64,000 nucleotides of DNA from Hygrocybe punicea (GCA_963556145.1 OY744463.1:2914001-2978000), one strand, 5' to 3'. Shown: positions 11,007 through 21,995, counted from the stretch's first letter. Notes: generated from the letters alone by a model not told the origin. Numbers and translations: made by a program.

Positions 11007-11530
11007 GGGAGCTGGACTGGGTACGCGACTTCATTGATGGTGATGTGGCACGTTGGCAGGGTGTCCAAACCGGGGCCAGATTTGCTCGTTTGGGATGGTG
11101 AAGGCGAACGGGGGGTGTTGGGATGCGAGATGGGGACATAGGATGTTGAATGGTGTCATGACCCCAAATGGTTTTGGGTGTAATGTCATGGGTTTACCAT
11201 TGGACCACGGACTTGAATATTTAAGTGCAAGACTATGGATGCACACCTACACTCATTAGTACCCATTCTATGCCTTTTCATATTATGCATGCTAGTGAAC
11301 AGACATAAATAGCATATATGCTTACCTTTATATCATTTATTATGGCTTCGCTAGCAATGCCCAGACCTAGCTGTTTATGTATGGTGCACAGAGGCACATC
11401 CCTCACTCATTAGTATTTATTATATATTTCTCTGTATTGCGCGTGCAAGGAGACAAGCCCAACTAGCATTCTTACCTATATTAGCAGTAATGGATTGATT
11501 ACAAATCTTGTTTACTTGTATTGATCAAAA
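11007..11530. other. Unannotated spacer
   Basis: Moderately AT-rich from 11240 on. No gene, splice-consistent ORF or repeat boundary was recognised. Confidence 0.4.
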
Positions 11531-11538
11531 GCGGCTCA

Positions 11539-13844
11539 CACCTAACCTTCCCACACTACAAGTCAAATGATACTAGGCGACGGCTGTTGCCATCTAGTAT
11601 AGTTTGACTTGATTGCCTTATTTCTCTACTCCAGCAATATCCCCAGCAATACCGGGAACATTGTTACTACAAGTTGTATATCATAGATTAGATAATGATA
11701 TCTGTCCAAAACGGGGATCAGGTTCGCTTTCCGCCGCTGCCCCAGATCTTTCTGCCACTGCCAGGGACCCTCGAGCTCACTGTCAGCAACAGCGAGCTCA
11801 ACTTACTCACTCTCCCCCAGTCTTTTCAAGCTGATTTTTTTGTATATAATATATCTATTCTTGTACTTACTATAGATAGACTAATATACATGATAATACA
11901 GCAAATAAAAGAGAAATAAAAGAAACAAAAAATAAGGATACATGGGGTGCTACCATTGAACTGGTGGGTACTCACCTTTGCGGGGGCGCCGGATGGGGTC
12001 TGAAATTGGTGGCAAAGGGTGCTAGAGGGCTGGGACAGATGATGGGGGGTGGGGAAGGTTGTATGGAGTGGGGGGTGGCAATGCATGGCGGGGAAAGGGC
12101 CTGGAAGTGAGGCGGATGAGTGAAATGGAAAGGGGATGAATGGGGGAGGGCTCCCAGCCCCAAAAAAGCGGTGGGAAGGGGTAAGTACGTGGGGAACAAG
12201 CAGGAGGGGGATAGGTACTCACCTGTACCATTAGGGGCCCCCCACGGCCCTCCCAATATCCCACCTTCAATGAAGCAAGTGGGGACATCATCTCAGACAG
12301 CCCCATCATCCATTCCATGGGTTTCGCCGTCCCAATCGGTCCCGTCATCGAGTTGCGCGAGGGTGGTGACTAGGGCGGTTGCGACGGCGATATCTCAATG
12401 ACACTGCTGCCATTAACCACACCATCGCCGGTGACAACCCTCCATGTTGCCTTTGTCATGTTCGTTGCTGTGCGCCAAGCCTGCCGCTGCTGGTTTCGAC
12501 GTTTGAGACTGTTGGTTGAAAAAGTTGGGCACGCTCCTGCGCGGCTTTGAGGACATCCGGGGTGGTGGTCTCTGCGCCAATCATCGCCATCGTCGTCGTC
12601 CTCCTCGTTTCCATCGTCGTTGAGGGGGTGGGTAGTGGGAGCGTGGCAGGAGGCGAGTTGGGAGGTGGGCATGTGGTAGTAAAAGGTAAGTGAACAGTCA
12701 CATGCCTTTTGGGCTTTTACCACCACCATCCCCCATTCCGCTGTGCTCCCACTCCCCACCGCCTCAACAGAAATGAGGACGACGAGGATGACAGCGACGA
12801 TTGGCACCAAGGCCACCCCCCTGTATGCCCTCAAAACCAAGTAGGAGCGCCCCCGCCATTTTCAACCAACGGCCTTGAACTTCAAAACTAGCCGTGATGG
12901 ATCAGGCACGCAGCAACGAATGCGATGGAGGCAATGTGGTGGGTTGCCCACGGCAGTGGCATCGTCAACGGCATCGTCGTCATTGAGGTATCATCGCTGG
13001 AACTGCCGCCATCACCACCCTCGCGCAACTCGATGACGGGACCGATTGGGATGGCGAAACCCACGACGGGGCCACTGGGGACATCAAAGATGATGTCCCC
13101 CATGTTTTTATTAATGGTGGAATACAGGGAGGGCCATGGGGGGCCCAATGGCACAGGTGAGTACCCACTCATTCCTGCTCTTTCCCCCATTTACTGACCT
13201 CTCCCTGCTCCTCGTTTGGGGCCGGGAACCCTCCCCCACCCCTCTCCTTACTCCAGTCACCACTCATCTTGTTTACCGGCCGCTTCCCCACCACCCACTT
13301 CCACCACCCCAGGCTGGCCATCCTCCCCCGCTCCCTGCGTCCTTCCCGCCCCTCCGGCGCCCTTACCCATCACCAGTGGACCCGATGCGACACCTCTGTG
13401 AAGGTGAGTACCCACCAGTTCAATGGTAGCACCCCATGTATCCTTATTTTTTGTTTCTTTTATTTCTCTTTTATTTGCTGTATTATCATGTATATTAGTC
13501 TATCTATAGTAAGTACAAGAATAGATATATTATATACAAAAAAATCAGCTTGAAAAGACTGGGGGAGAGTGAGTAAGTCGAGCTCGCTGTTGCTGACAGT
13601 GAGCTCGAGGGTCCCTGGCAGCGGCGGAAAGATCCGGGGCAGCGGCGGAAAGATCCCGAACTTGATCCCCGTTTTGGACAGATATCATTATCTAATCTAT
13701 GATATACAACTTGTAGTAACAATGTTCCCGGTATTGCTGAGGATATTGCTGGAGTCGAGAAATAAGGCAATCAAGTCAAACTATACTAGACAGCAACAGC
13801 CGTCGCCTAGTATCATTTGACTTGTAGTGTGGGAAGGTTAGGTG
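11539..13844. mobile_element. 2.3-kb foldback DNA transposon, 8-bp TSD
   Basis: Termini CACCTAACCTTCCCACACTA and its reverse complement, with inverted arms of about 460 bp (11539-11995 and 13390-13844). The perfect 8-bp duplication GCGGCTCA flanks it (11531-11538 and 13845-13852). The 1.4-kb centre contains a second, weaker inverted relationship (GGTGAGTACC motifs) and only low-complexity ORFs; no transposase is seen. hAT or another 8-bp-TSD superfamily is likely. Confidence 0.85.
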
Positions 13845-13852
13845 GCGGCTCA

Positions 13853-15154
13853 GCTAGATAATGGGAAATGATTAGATAAGATGTGAACAAGAGGATGATA
13901 AGATAGTGATAAGATAGGATGCATCAGAGAGTGATTGTGATAGTTTGCTTACATAAAGACAATGGAGGTCTATTGTTCTGATCAGTTCATTGTTCTAAAC
14001 AGTCCAAATGGAGATAGAGCCCATTGTTCACAGCCTCTTTGATGCCATCCATTGTTCTCATGACTCAGTCCTATTGTTCTCACTTTCCCATTGTTCTCAG
14101 TCCCCCATTGTTCTCCAACAGTATAAATAGGGCCCCCAAATTCTAGTAGTCAGTAGGATTTCCCCCCTCACCAATCAATAGTCAGTCTTAGTTGGGTTCA
14201 TACAGTGTGATCCCTCATCCTCTTAGTACTAGTATTTACTCATTGTAGTAGCTAGTGCTTGCAATCCAGTCTAGTTCACTCTTATTCTATCATTCTCTGA
14301 GTTCCCCTTGTCATTAAGGAGAATTCACTCAGTTCACTCAGTTCAATCAGTTCATTAGTCAGCATTAGTCAGCTAGATACATTTCTAAGGTTAAGGTTTC
14401 ATCCTAAAACAAAACAGAGTATTCAAAAGGTATTAAAGATATCCCTGAACGAGTAGCCAATGTGTGTTTGAAGCTTCGGATTTAAGTCAGATATTATAAT
14501 ACCCAGAGATACTCTTGATTGAATAGGCCCTGTAGCCAAAACCATCCATATTCAACTGGTGAATATTGTTATCAGTATTCATTAGTTCATATTTTTATAT
14601 TCCAGTAGTGAATATTAGTATTTTCAGTACATCACACACCCAATTGCTATTCATACCCACTCAAAGTCTCAATTCTTAATTGAAGAGACCTCACTATTAC
14701 ATTCTATTGACTCATACAGTACATATACCTACAAACCCCTTCCTGCTAGGGTATTTAGATATTAGAAACCCACGAACAACAAGAAGGTACCTGAACAAAG
14801 TCAACTCCAGTAATTCTTGGTGAAACAAATATTCACATAACACCAGCCACTCACGTCTTCATTGGACCACCCGCCACCTCATACCAGTTCCCAGCACACC
14901 ACATCATCCCTCGCAAGCCCATACTACCTGTCCCCCATCGTGTTCAGGCATCATATCATGCCGCCTCATACCCGCGTTTCCCCATCCAGGACCAACAACC
15001 AACGACCACTGCATACAACCACCCCCACACCCACATTCACACCTCCGCACCTTGGCATGGCTCCCTACTGTCCCAAACATGTCCACCCCCATCCCTCGTT
15101 GTGGTGAACGCGGCCTTTGTAGGCGTGGATTCGGGGTGTGCAAGTTCTTGTCGT
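13853..15154. other. LTR-like promoter segment, unassigned
   Basis: Repeated 'cattgttctca' motifs (13980-14110) precede 'tataaatag' at about 14121 and a leader-like region. This resembles a fungal LTR U3-R, but no partner LTR, primer site or target duplication could be defined. The host sequence runs to the gypsy insertion at 15155. Confidence 0.35.
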
Positions 15155-15373
15155 TGTCATGAAAATACGTCACCCCCATACATTTTTCCTCAGATACCGC
15201 TTATTTTCATGACGATCTTTGACAGATTGTCAGACAAACCCTTACGATCCACACACTCTGCGGAGCAGGGGGAAGAGCTTTTACATTTACAAGCCCCTTG
15301 AAGGGGCGGGACCGAACCAGACTACGACTACAACTCCCCGAAAGGGAGTGCGACTATTACGATCAAGAAGTAT

Positions 15374-15982
15374 CTACTCATCTACGAGATACTCCTCCTT
15401 AATTACCTCCTGGAGGACGGCGTCCTCAACGAGGCCACGAATCTGGTCTTCCAACGCCCGTTCGATCGCTGCACGGCAATTGCGCCTAAACGTGTCAGCG
15501 ATGCCGAAGGGAAGACGAGGCTGGGACTCACGCAGCCCGAAGGGCGCCCCGGTGTCCACGTAGGCGTCCCGGGGCCAGAAGTCCTCGTCGGAGTCGGACC
15601 CCCAGGAAACCTTCGTCGCGAGCGACGGCATCGAGTCCTCGGACGAGTAGTCCGAGGGCGGGAACGCATCATCCAACGCTATCACAAAGAACCATCAGAA
15701 CAATAACCAAACACCCCAAGAAAGACAAAACTTACCGAACGGGTCGGCCAGAAGCTCGCACAGAAGCCTCTTGTTGCGCGCAACAAGGTGGCAACATTCC
15801 GTACGATGCTTGGCCTTCCCGCAAGCGAAACAACGACCAGTAGCCCAATATAAATCCCGATCAGAGTCGGAGAGGCGGCAGGCGAAGTCGTGCGTAATAC
15901 AATTAACCGCGACAGGGCGGGACGGGTTAAAGAGGGCAGAATGTTTGAAGAATATGAGACGATGGCATGAATGGGAAAACAT
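15374..15982 (-). CDS. LTR-embedded antisense CCHC zinc-knuckle protein
   Basis: Two exons on the minus strand, 15982-15736 and 15678-15374, are separated by a 57-nt GTAAGT...TAG intron in phase 1. Splicing gives exactly 184 codons (183 aa) from an ATG. The protein has a CX2CX4HX4C zinc knuckle (CFACGKAKHRTECC), then an acidic serine-rich stretch with WGSDSDEDFW, and ends in a charged helix (EEYLVDE). The frame is open across both exons and phase-consistent, which argues for a real gene. It lies wholly in U3, antisense to the retrotransposon. Knuckles of this type bind nucleic acid in Gag and related proteins; the role here is unknown (antisense regulator, Gag competitor or captured gene are possibilities). 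Upstream exons cannot be excluded. Confidence 0.62.
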
Positions 15983-16212
15983 CGCATTGATGAGAGATGG
16001 GACGAAGAATCCAACCACACTTTATACTGAACGGAGGCCCACTCCCGATCAGGAAGAAACCTCTACCACTTCATCAACGAACCCGTGAGAACGACACGTG
16101 ACCGGAGGTTGAAATCCCCGACTCTCACAGAACACCACAGACCACTCTCATCGCTCACACCAGGACAATAAGACACCCACTTTCACCACCCACGCACAAA
16201 CACCCTCCAATC

Positions 16213-16413
16213 ATGACCCAATCCGTTATCGCCGCCATCATCGCCATCATTATCGTATATACTTTCATCCTCATCGCGATATGCCGAGGGGTGCAACGAA
16301 TCCCCATCACCGCCGATCCCGAGATCCCCCTATCAACGTTCGAAGCATTCCGACCCCCCACGATACGCAGCAACGACACGTCACACGGCAGCGAACCCCC
16401 GCGTGAAGGATGA
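16213..16413 (+). CDS. LTR-embedded single-pass membrane microprotein
   Basis: 66 aa from an ATG. After five residues comes a hydrophobic segment of about 20 residues (VIAAIIAIIIVYTFILIAIC), then a basic turn and a soluble Pro/Ser-rich tail. It is in U3, so on genomic RNA it would lie downstream of pol, the place accessory or env-like genes occupy in LTR elements. There is no signal for fusion or receptor binding and it is too short for an envelope. An identical copy is at 23066-23266. It could be a chance ORF. Confidence 0.42.
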   Translation: MTQSVIAAIIAIIIVYTFILIAICRGVQRIPITADPEIPLSTFEAFRPPTIRSNDTSHGSEPPREG

Positions 16414-16584
16414 GACAGCCGTGATGATGCGTACTCGAACGCTTACGAATCTGGTGCCGAATCCGCACGCCAGCCCGGCATGATCACAAATCGCCTCAAT
16501 GCCGGGGGAGACGTATACCCACCAACGCGACGGAGCGAATCGCCTTTACGACACGTCACTGGTACTGCGGAGGGGGAGGGATGG

Positions 16585-16592
16585 TATAAAAG
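16585..16592 (+). promoter_or_regulatory. LTR TATA box
   Basis: TATAAAAG at 16585-16592, 34 nt before the 11-mer that matches the primer site. This is the position expected for the core promoter of the gypsy transcript; the copy in the 3' LTR is at 23438. Confidence 0.75.
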
Positions 16593-16618
16593 ACATCGCG
16601 CTACACGTAGTTTACCCT

Positions 16619-16629
16619 AACTTTGACCT
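16619..16629 (+). promoter_or_regulatory. Self-primer 11-mer at predicted RNA 5' end
   Basis: AACTTTGACCT is the exact reverse complement of the primer-binding site at 16784-16794, with mismatch on both sides. It falls about 34 nt after the TATA start, so it would be the first bases of the transcript. This is the Tf1 arrangement, in which the RNA 5' end folds back, is cleaved and primes minus-strand synthesis. Confidence 0.72.
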
Positions 16630-16783
16630 CTTGTATTACTCCTAGCAGTTGTACTAGATGTAACAAACTTCATCCAAATTACATCACCTGAACCTTATCC
16701 CTGAAAACCCTGCCTCTATTACCGCCGACATCGAGCAACCGTTTGGTCCACTGATCCATCACACGACCGCTAGTCGTGACATT

Positions 16784-16794
16784 AGGTCAAAGTT
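16784..16794 (+). other. Primer-binding site (self-priming type)
   Basis: AGGTCAAAGTT, two bases after the 5' LTR. It does not start with TGG, as expected for a tRNA 3' CCA primer, and is instead complementary to 16619-16629. Confidence 0.72.
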
Positions 16795-16812
16795 TTATCC
16801 AAACCCTTGCAT

Positions 16813-18348
16813 ATGTCCGCCTCATCCATTACGACACAATTCGCCTCCGGACTACGAAAGCCAGCCAGCGGCTCTCACTCCCTTACCCCCGATAAACCCG
16901 CCCACGACATACGAAGGGCGGCCCGAGAAGAAACCAGACGCCTTTCGGAACGATTCCCAACGAAGGGTACTATGATACCAGAAAGACCCAAGACACCAGT
17001 CCAGACTCGTTGGACAAGCACCGGCCTGCCGGAAAGACCCAGAACGCCAACGGAGACCACAACCCGCGCCTGGACGAGCACAGACCTACCCAGGCTTGTG
17101 CTCGCACCAGAGAGCCCTGACCCTACCGAAGACCCCGGCTATTGGGGTGCGGCCCCACTGGAGTCCTACCAGGAACCAGGGGACACCGAAGAGTCAGGGG
17201 ACCTGTTCATCAAGAGACGGGTCCACTATAGCGATGATGAAGACCAGGAGAAAAAAGACGAAAGGGAAGGATCGGACCAGGAGAAAGGAAAGGGACCGGC
17301 CAAACCAGAGCCCGGAGACGAGAAGGAACCTCCCAGAGAACCACCTAAGGGAGGCCCCCCAGGCCCCAAACCTCCATACTGGTGGCACGACGAGGACGAA
17401 CCACTGGAAGGACCTCCAGTTGGGGGACCACCTGGCGGAGGCCCACCGGGCGGAGGACCTCCAGGCTGGGGGCCCCCCGGAGGAGGACCACCAGTGGGGG
17501 GACCAGTCCACTACCATGCTGCTCCAGCACCAGCTCCCAAGTTCCCAAAACCAACCGCACCCGGACCATTCACAGGAGACCGATCACAGTGGACATCATT
17601 TGTCATAAAAGCGCACATCTACTTTTCACACTTCCCGGAGTACTTCGCGCGAGAACAAAACAAGTGTGTCTACCTCCTGAGCTGGTTCGGGGGAGAAGCC
17701 CCAGGGACGTGGGCCACGAACATCCTCAAGACCATGAGCAGACCATTCCCCAGCCCCTTCATCAATCATTTCAATCAACTTCTCGACCGCGCCGCCGAGC
17801 TATGGGGACCGATCAACGAAGAACAAGATGCCCGAAACGCTCTCGAACAAATTAGACAAACATCCACCATGGCTGAGTACCACACCGAGTTCATCAACTT
17901 GGCAACCCAGAGTGGATACAACGAACCGGCCCTAGTACAGATCTTCTACAAGGGCCTGAAAGAGAGCATCAGAAACTTGATTGTGACCATCGTCAAGCCG
18001 ACCACAGTCAACGCGATGTTGGCTGTCTGCCTAGAATTCGAGGCCCGAATCCGCGATAGGCAGGCCGAACGAAAAGAGTTCGAGCGAACAACTCCGAAGA
18101 AAGAACCCGAACGGTTCAAACCGAAAGAGACAAAAGGAGGACCTGATCCCAAGGGGGAAGCAGTAAAGGCCGGACATCTTACCGAAGAAGAAAGAACCAA
18201 ACGATTACGTGAAGGAAGGTGCTTTCAATGCAACCGCCTCGGACACATGAGCAAGAACTGCCCAGACAGGAAGGCCAAGGCCAAGACGGCCAGAGCCGAA
18301 GAAAATCACGAAATAACGGAACCAGGGGAGGATTTTCCCCAAACTTGA
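16813..18348 (+). CDS. gag: Gypsy Gag polyprotein
   Basis: 511 aa from ATG 16813. The N-terminal half is disordered, rich in P, E and G with PPGG repeats (about residues 120-240). A retrotransposon Gag capsid-like region follows (KFPKPTAPGPFTGDRSQW to about residue 420), then a charged linker and one CX2CX4HX4C zinc knuckle (CFQCNRLGHMSKNC, about residues 471-484) for packaging the RNA. Gag assembles the cytoplasmic particle. The stop lies inside pol, which is open in the -1 frame from 18213. The T-TTT-CCC run at 18333-18339, nine bases before the stop codon, is a possible but non-consensus slip site. Confidence 0.93.
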   Translation: MSASSITTQFASGLRKPASGSHSLTPDKPAHDIRRAAREETRRLSERFPTKGTMIPERPKTPVQTRWTSTGLPERPRTPTETTTRAWTSTDLPRLVLAPESPDPTEDPGYWGAAPLESYQEPGDTEESGDLFIKRRVHYSDDEDQEKKDEREGSDQEKGKGPAKPEPGDEKEPPREPPKGGPPGPKPPYWWHDEDEPLEGPPVGGPPGGGPPGGGPPGWGPPGGGPPVGGPVHYHAAPAPAPKFPKPTAPGPFTGDRSQWTSFVIKAHIYFSHFPEYFAREQNKCVYLLSWFGGEAPGTWATNILKTMSRPFPSPFINHFNQLLDRAAELWGPINEEQDARNALEQIRQTSTMAEYHTEFINLATQSGYNEPALVQIFYKGLKESIRNLIVTIVKPTTVNAMLAVCLEFEARIRDRQAERKEFERTTPKKEPERFKPKETKGGPDPKGEAVKAGHLTEEERTKRLREGRCFQCNRLGHMSKNCPDRKAKAKTARAEENHEITEPGEDFPQT

Positions 18349-21300
18349 ACAAAGAACCCACGATTGTTCAAGAACCAATCCAGAAAGTTAGCAGCGTGTA
18401 TCATAGCGATCTTAACCCCCACTCGAGACAAATATACTTTACCGTTGAATTGACCGGGGGAAAGAAACCTATGAACACACTAGCTATGCTGGATAGTGGG
18501 GCAACCAACATCTTCATGTCTCAAAGAGTCGTCAAGAAAAACAACCTACCAATGAAAAAACTACGAAAGCCTCTCGAGCTAAACAACATCGATGACTCGC
18601 CCAACATCTCAGGGGACATCACACATTATACCGAAATCGACATGCGAATCAAAGATCATTTGGAGACAACACGGTTCTACATCGCTGACATCGGATCAGA
18701 TGACATAATACTCGGCATCAACTGGCTACGAACACACAACCCACAGTTGAATTTCGAGAAGGAGACAATCACATTCCCACGGTGCACAGGGAAATGTCAA
18801 CGAAGGAACTGTGAACCGAAAACAACAACAACAACCCAGCAGATCTCCGCCACGCAGCTAGAAGAAACCGAGACGGAAATCGAACAAGAGCTAGAGATGG
18901 AGCCGGAGGACTTTCAGAGTATCCACGAAGAAATCAAGGCAGGACGGACGCTATCCTCAATCCTCGCAGAAGCAACTACGATAAAAGAAGGGGAAAAGAC
19001 ATTCGAGGAACTAGTCCCTAGGGAGTTCCAGGACTTCCGAGATGTCTTTTCAAAAGAGGAATCTGAACGGATGCCCAGGCGGAAGCCATACGATCTCTCA
19101 ATAGATCTAGAACCAGACACCGAACCACCCCGATCGAAACTCTACCCAATATCCCCGAAGGAACGAACGACCCTACGAGAATGGCTAGACGAACAATTAG
19201 CCAAAGGATACATCCGAGAGTCCCACTCTGAATACGCAGCACCATTCTTTTTCGTAAAGAAAAAAGATGGAACCCTTCGACCGGTTCAAGATTACCGAAA
19301 ACTAAATGAGAAGACCATCAAGAACCGGTATCCCCTACCATTGTCACAGCAACTTCTTGACCGGATGGCAGGAGCCGAAATATTCACATCACTGGACCTA
19401 CGATGGGGATATAACAACATCCGAATAAAAGAAGGGGAGGAGCACAAACTCGCGTTCATTACAGAGTTTGGACTCTTCGAACCAACGGTAATGTACTTCG
19501 GCATGTGCAATGCGCCGGCCACATTCCAGAAAATGATGAATGATCTGCTCCACGATGTCATTAATCATTTTGTTATTGTCTATCTAGATGACATCCTAAT
19601 CTTCTCGAAGAATCGAAAAGAACACACCGAGCACGTGCGAGAAGTCCTTAGAAGGCTTCGAGAAAACGACCTTTTCTGTAAGCCAGAAAAATGCAAGTTC
19701 TTCCAAGAAAAAATAGAATACCTGGGACACATCGTCAGCAAAGGGAAAGTCGAAATGGACAAGACGAAGGTCAATGCCATACTTGACTGGCCCACCCCCA
19801 AGAAAGTCAAGGATGTCCAGAAATTCCTTGGCTTTGCCAACTTCTATCGACGATTCATCGAAGACTTCTCACACACTGCGAAACCGATCACCTCACTCCT
19901 ACGGAAGAACCAGCAATGGGAATGGGGACCCAAACAGGACGAAGCATTCAGCACCCTAAAGAAAGCATTCACCATGACCCCAGTACTGTCGATGCCGGAT
20001 CAGGAGATGCCCTTCATAGTAGAATGTGATGCATCGGATTTTGCGACAGGGGCCGTGCTGTCCCAACGAGACCAGGAAGGAGTTATCCATCCTATCGCCT
20101 TCTTCTCACAAGCAATGAACAATGCCGAACGAAACTACGAGATCTATGACAAAGAGCTCCTCGCAATCATCCGAGCACTTGAAGAATGGAGGCACTTCCT
20201 TGAAGGAGCAAAGCACAAAATTATAGTAATCTCCGATCACCAGAACCTCACGTACTTTGCCTCCGCACGAACTCTCACAAGGAGACAAGCCAGGTGGAGC
20301 CTATTCCTCACACGCTTCGATTACGAAATACAACACCGCCTGGGGAGACTTGGAGGGAAGCCAGACCAACTCTCCCAAAGGGTCGACCACGAACCCCCAG
20401 AGCCAGATAACCAAGGACAGACCCTCCTAAAACCAGAAAGCTTCAAGATAAAAGCAATGCGACGGGGACATGGAAGTGTTATCGAAGACCATCCAATCCT
20501 GAAAAGGATCCGACAATCCGACCGACTCGACGGAGAAGTCCGCATAGCGCTAGAAGCCATCAATCAGAAAAGCCCCCGGAAGCTCAAGAAGGGACTCGAA
20601 GATTGGAACACCGAAGACAACCTTGTTCTGTACAAAGGAAAGGTTTACGTTCCAAACGACCCTGACATCCGGCAGGAAATACTCCGACTACATCACGACA
20701 CATTACCAGCGGGGCATGCTGGAGTCCATAAAACAACCGAACTCGTATCCAGGAACTACTGGTGGCCAGGGATAACCACCTATGTAAAAAAATACGTTGA
20801 ATCCTGTGATACCTGTAACCGGAAGAAAAACACACCGCGGAGACCACCGGGCCGACTACAGACAATCCCGACCAACAAACGACCCTGGGAGACCGTCACA
20901 AACGACTTCATAGTACAACTTCCAGAGTCCGATGGCTATGACTCCATCTGGGTCGTAGCCGACCACACCCTAAAAGAAGCACACTTCATTCCCTGTAACT
21001 CCGACATCGACACAGAGCAAACGATCGATCTATATATCAACCATATTTGGAAACTCCATGGACTCCCAAAGAAAATGATATCCGATCGAGGACCACAATT
21101 TACCTCGAAACTGATGAAAGGGGTGTTCAAACGCCTCGGGATAGAAGGCGCACTCTCCACGGCATTCCATCCCCAAACAGATGGACAAAGCGAACGGATT
21201 AACCAGGAACTCGAGCAATACCTTCGGATATTCTGCAATTACCGACAAAACGACTGGGCAAGATACGTCCCGATGGCCGAATTTGCCTACAACAACAGAG

Positions 21301-21995
21301 TTCATTCATCCACCAAACACTCCCCTTTTTACGCATCACGAGGATACCACCCACACTCCATTATAACCCAAGTTGCCAGCTCCTCGGTTCCGAAAGCCGA
21401 CGAACTCGCCGATAGAATTCAATCACTCCAAACCGAGATATCCTCCGCACTCCGCCTGTCACAAGAAACAATCAAACACTATTACGACAAAAAACACGCA
21501 GAACCCCCAGACTTCCCAGAAGGAACCAAAGTCTGGCTCGACGCCCAGAACATCACGACAACAGCCCCATCAAAGAAACTCGCTGATAAACGTCTCGGAC
21601 CCTATACGATAAAGAGAAAACTCTCACCCCTCAATTACGAACTCGAGTTACCAGCCAAGATGAAGATCCACCCAGTCTTCCACGTAAACCTTCTATACCC
21701 ACACAAACCCGATCCGATCAAAGGACGGACACCACCTCCACCCCCGCCAATTGTCGTAGAAGGGGAAGAACGATACGAAGTAGAGAAAGTACTTGATGGC
21801 CGGCTATGGCGCAACCAGAAACAATACCTGATCAAGTGGGAGGGATATAATACCTCTGAAAATTCATGGGAACCACTCCGAAATCTCGAAGGCGCCGCAG
21901 AAGCAATCGAAGACTTCCACAACGAACACCCTGACTTCAACTGGAAGAAACGACAGCGCCATCAATCATCCTCGAGAATGTCCGGTGATTCATAA
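18213..21995 (+). CDS. pol: Gypsy Pol: PR-RT-RNaseH-IN-chromodomain
   Basis: Open in the -1 frame relative to gag from 18213, with no internal stop; about 1260 aa, expressed by frameshifting or as a fusion. Residues are counted from 18219. Aspartic protease DSGA is at 92-95. Reverse transcriptase has YLDD at 455-458, and RNase H has VECDASDF near 604. Integrase carries the HHCC zinc region (HHDTLPAGHAGVHK, then CDTC, near 824-872) and a D...D35E catalytic triad (D in VVADH near 914, D near 955, E near 991, spacing exactly 35). A chromodomain (YEVEKVLDGR...YLIKWEGY...SWEP) spans about 1184-1238, the mark of chromoviruses, and may direct insertion to modified chromatin. All catalytic residues seen are intact. 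Confidence 0.95.
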   Translation, partial: RKVLSMQPPRTHEQELPRQEGQGQDGQSRRKSRNNGTRGGFSPNLNKEPTIVQEPIQKVSSVYHSDLNPHSRQIYFTVELTGGKKPMNTLAMLDSGATNIFMSQRVVKKNNLPMKKLRKPLELNNIDDSPNISGDITHYTEIDMRIKDHLETTRFYIADIGSDDIILGINWLRTHNPQLNFEKETITFPRCTGKCQRRNCEPKTTTTTQQISATQLEETETEIEQELEMEPEDFQSIHEEIKAGRTLSSILAEATTIKEGEKTFEELVPREFQDFRDVFSKEESERMPRRKPYDLSIDLEPDTEPPRSKLYPISPKERTTLREWLDEQLAKGYIRESHSEYAAPFFFVKKKDGTLRPVQDYRKLNEKTIKNRYPLPLSQQLLDRMAGAEIFTSLDLRWGYNNIRIKEGEEHKLAFITEFGLFEPTVMYFGMCNAPATFQKMMNDLLHDVINHFVIVYLDDILIFSKNRKEHTEHVREVLRRLRENDLFCKPEKCKFFQEKIEYLGHIVSKGKVEMDKTKVNAILDWPTPKKVKDVQKFLGFANFYRRFIEDFSHTAKPITSLLRKNQQWEWGPKQDEAFSTLKKAFTMTPVLSMPDQEMPFIVECDASDFATGAVLSQRDQEGVIHPIAFFSQAMNNAERNYEIYDKELLAIIRALEEWRHFLEGAKHKIIVISDHQNLTYFASARTLTRRQARWSLFLTRFDYEIQHRLGRLGGKPDQLSQRVDHEPPEPDNQGQTLLKPESFKIKAMRRGHGSVIEDHPILKRIRQSDRLDGEVRIALEAINQKSPRKLKKGLEDWNTEDNLVLYKGKVYVPNDPDIRQEILRLHHDTLPAGHAGVHKTTELVSRNYWWPGITTYVKKYVESCDTCNRKKNTPRRPPGRLQTIPTNKRPWETVTNDFIVQLPESDGYDSIWVVADHTLKEAHFIPCNSDIDTEQTIDLYINHIWKLHGLPKKMISDRGPQFTSKLMKGVFKRLGIEGALSTAFHPQTDGQSERINQELEQYLRIFCNYRQNDWARYVPMAEFAYNNRVHSSTKHSPFYASRGYHPHSIITQVASSSVPKADELADRIQSLQTEISSALRLSQETIKHYYDKKHAEPPDFPEGTKVWLDAQNITTTAPSKKLADKRLGPYTIKRKLSPLNYELELPAKMKIHPVFHVNLLYPHKPDPIKGRTPPPPPPIVVEGEERYEVEKVLDGRLWRNQKQYLIKWEGYNTSENSWEPLRNLEGAAEAIEDFHNEHPDFNWKKRQRHQSSSRMSGDS

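Larger units (their letters stand above)
15155..16781 (+). repeat. Gypsy 5' LTR
   Basis: 1627 bp, TG...CA ends. Unusually long U3 (about 1.46 kb) containing an antisense spliced gene and a sense membrane ORF; TATA at 16585, predicted R start near 16619. Confidence 0.95.
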
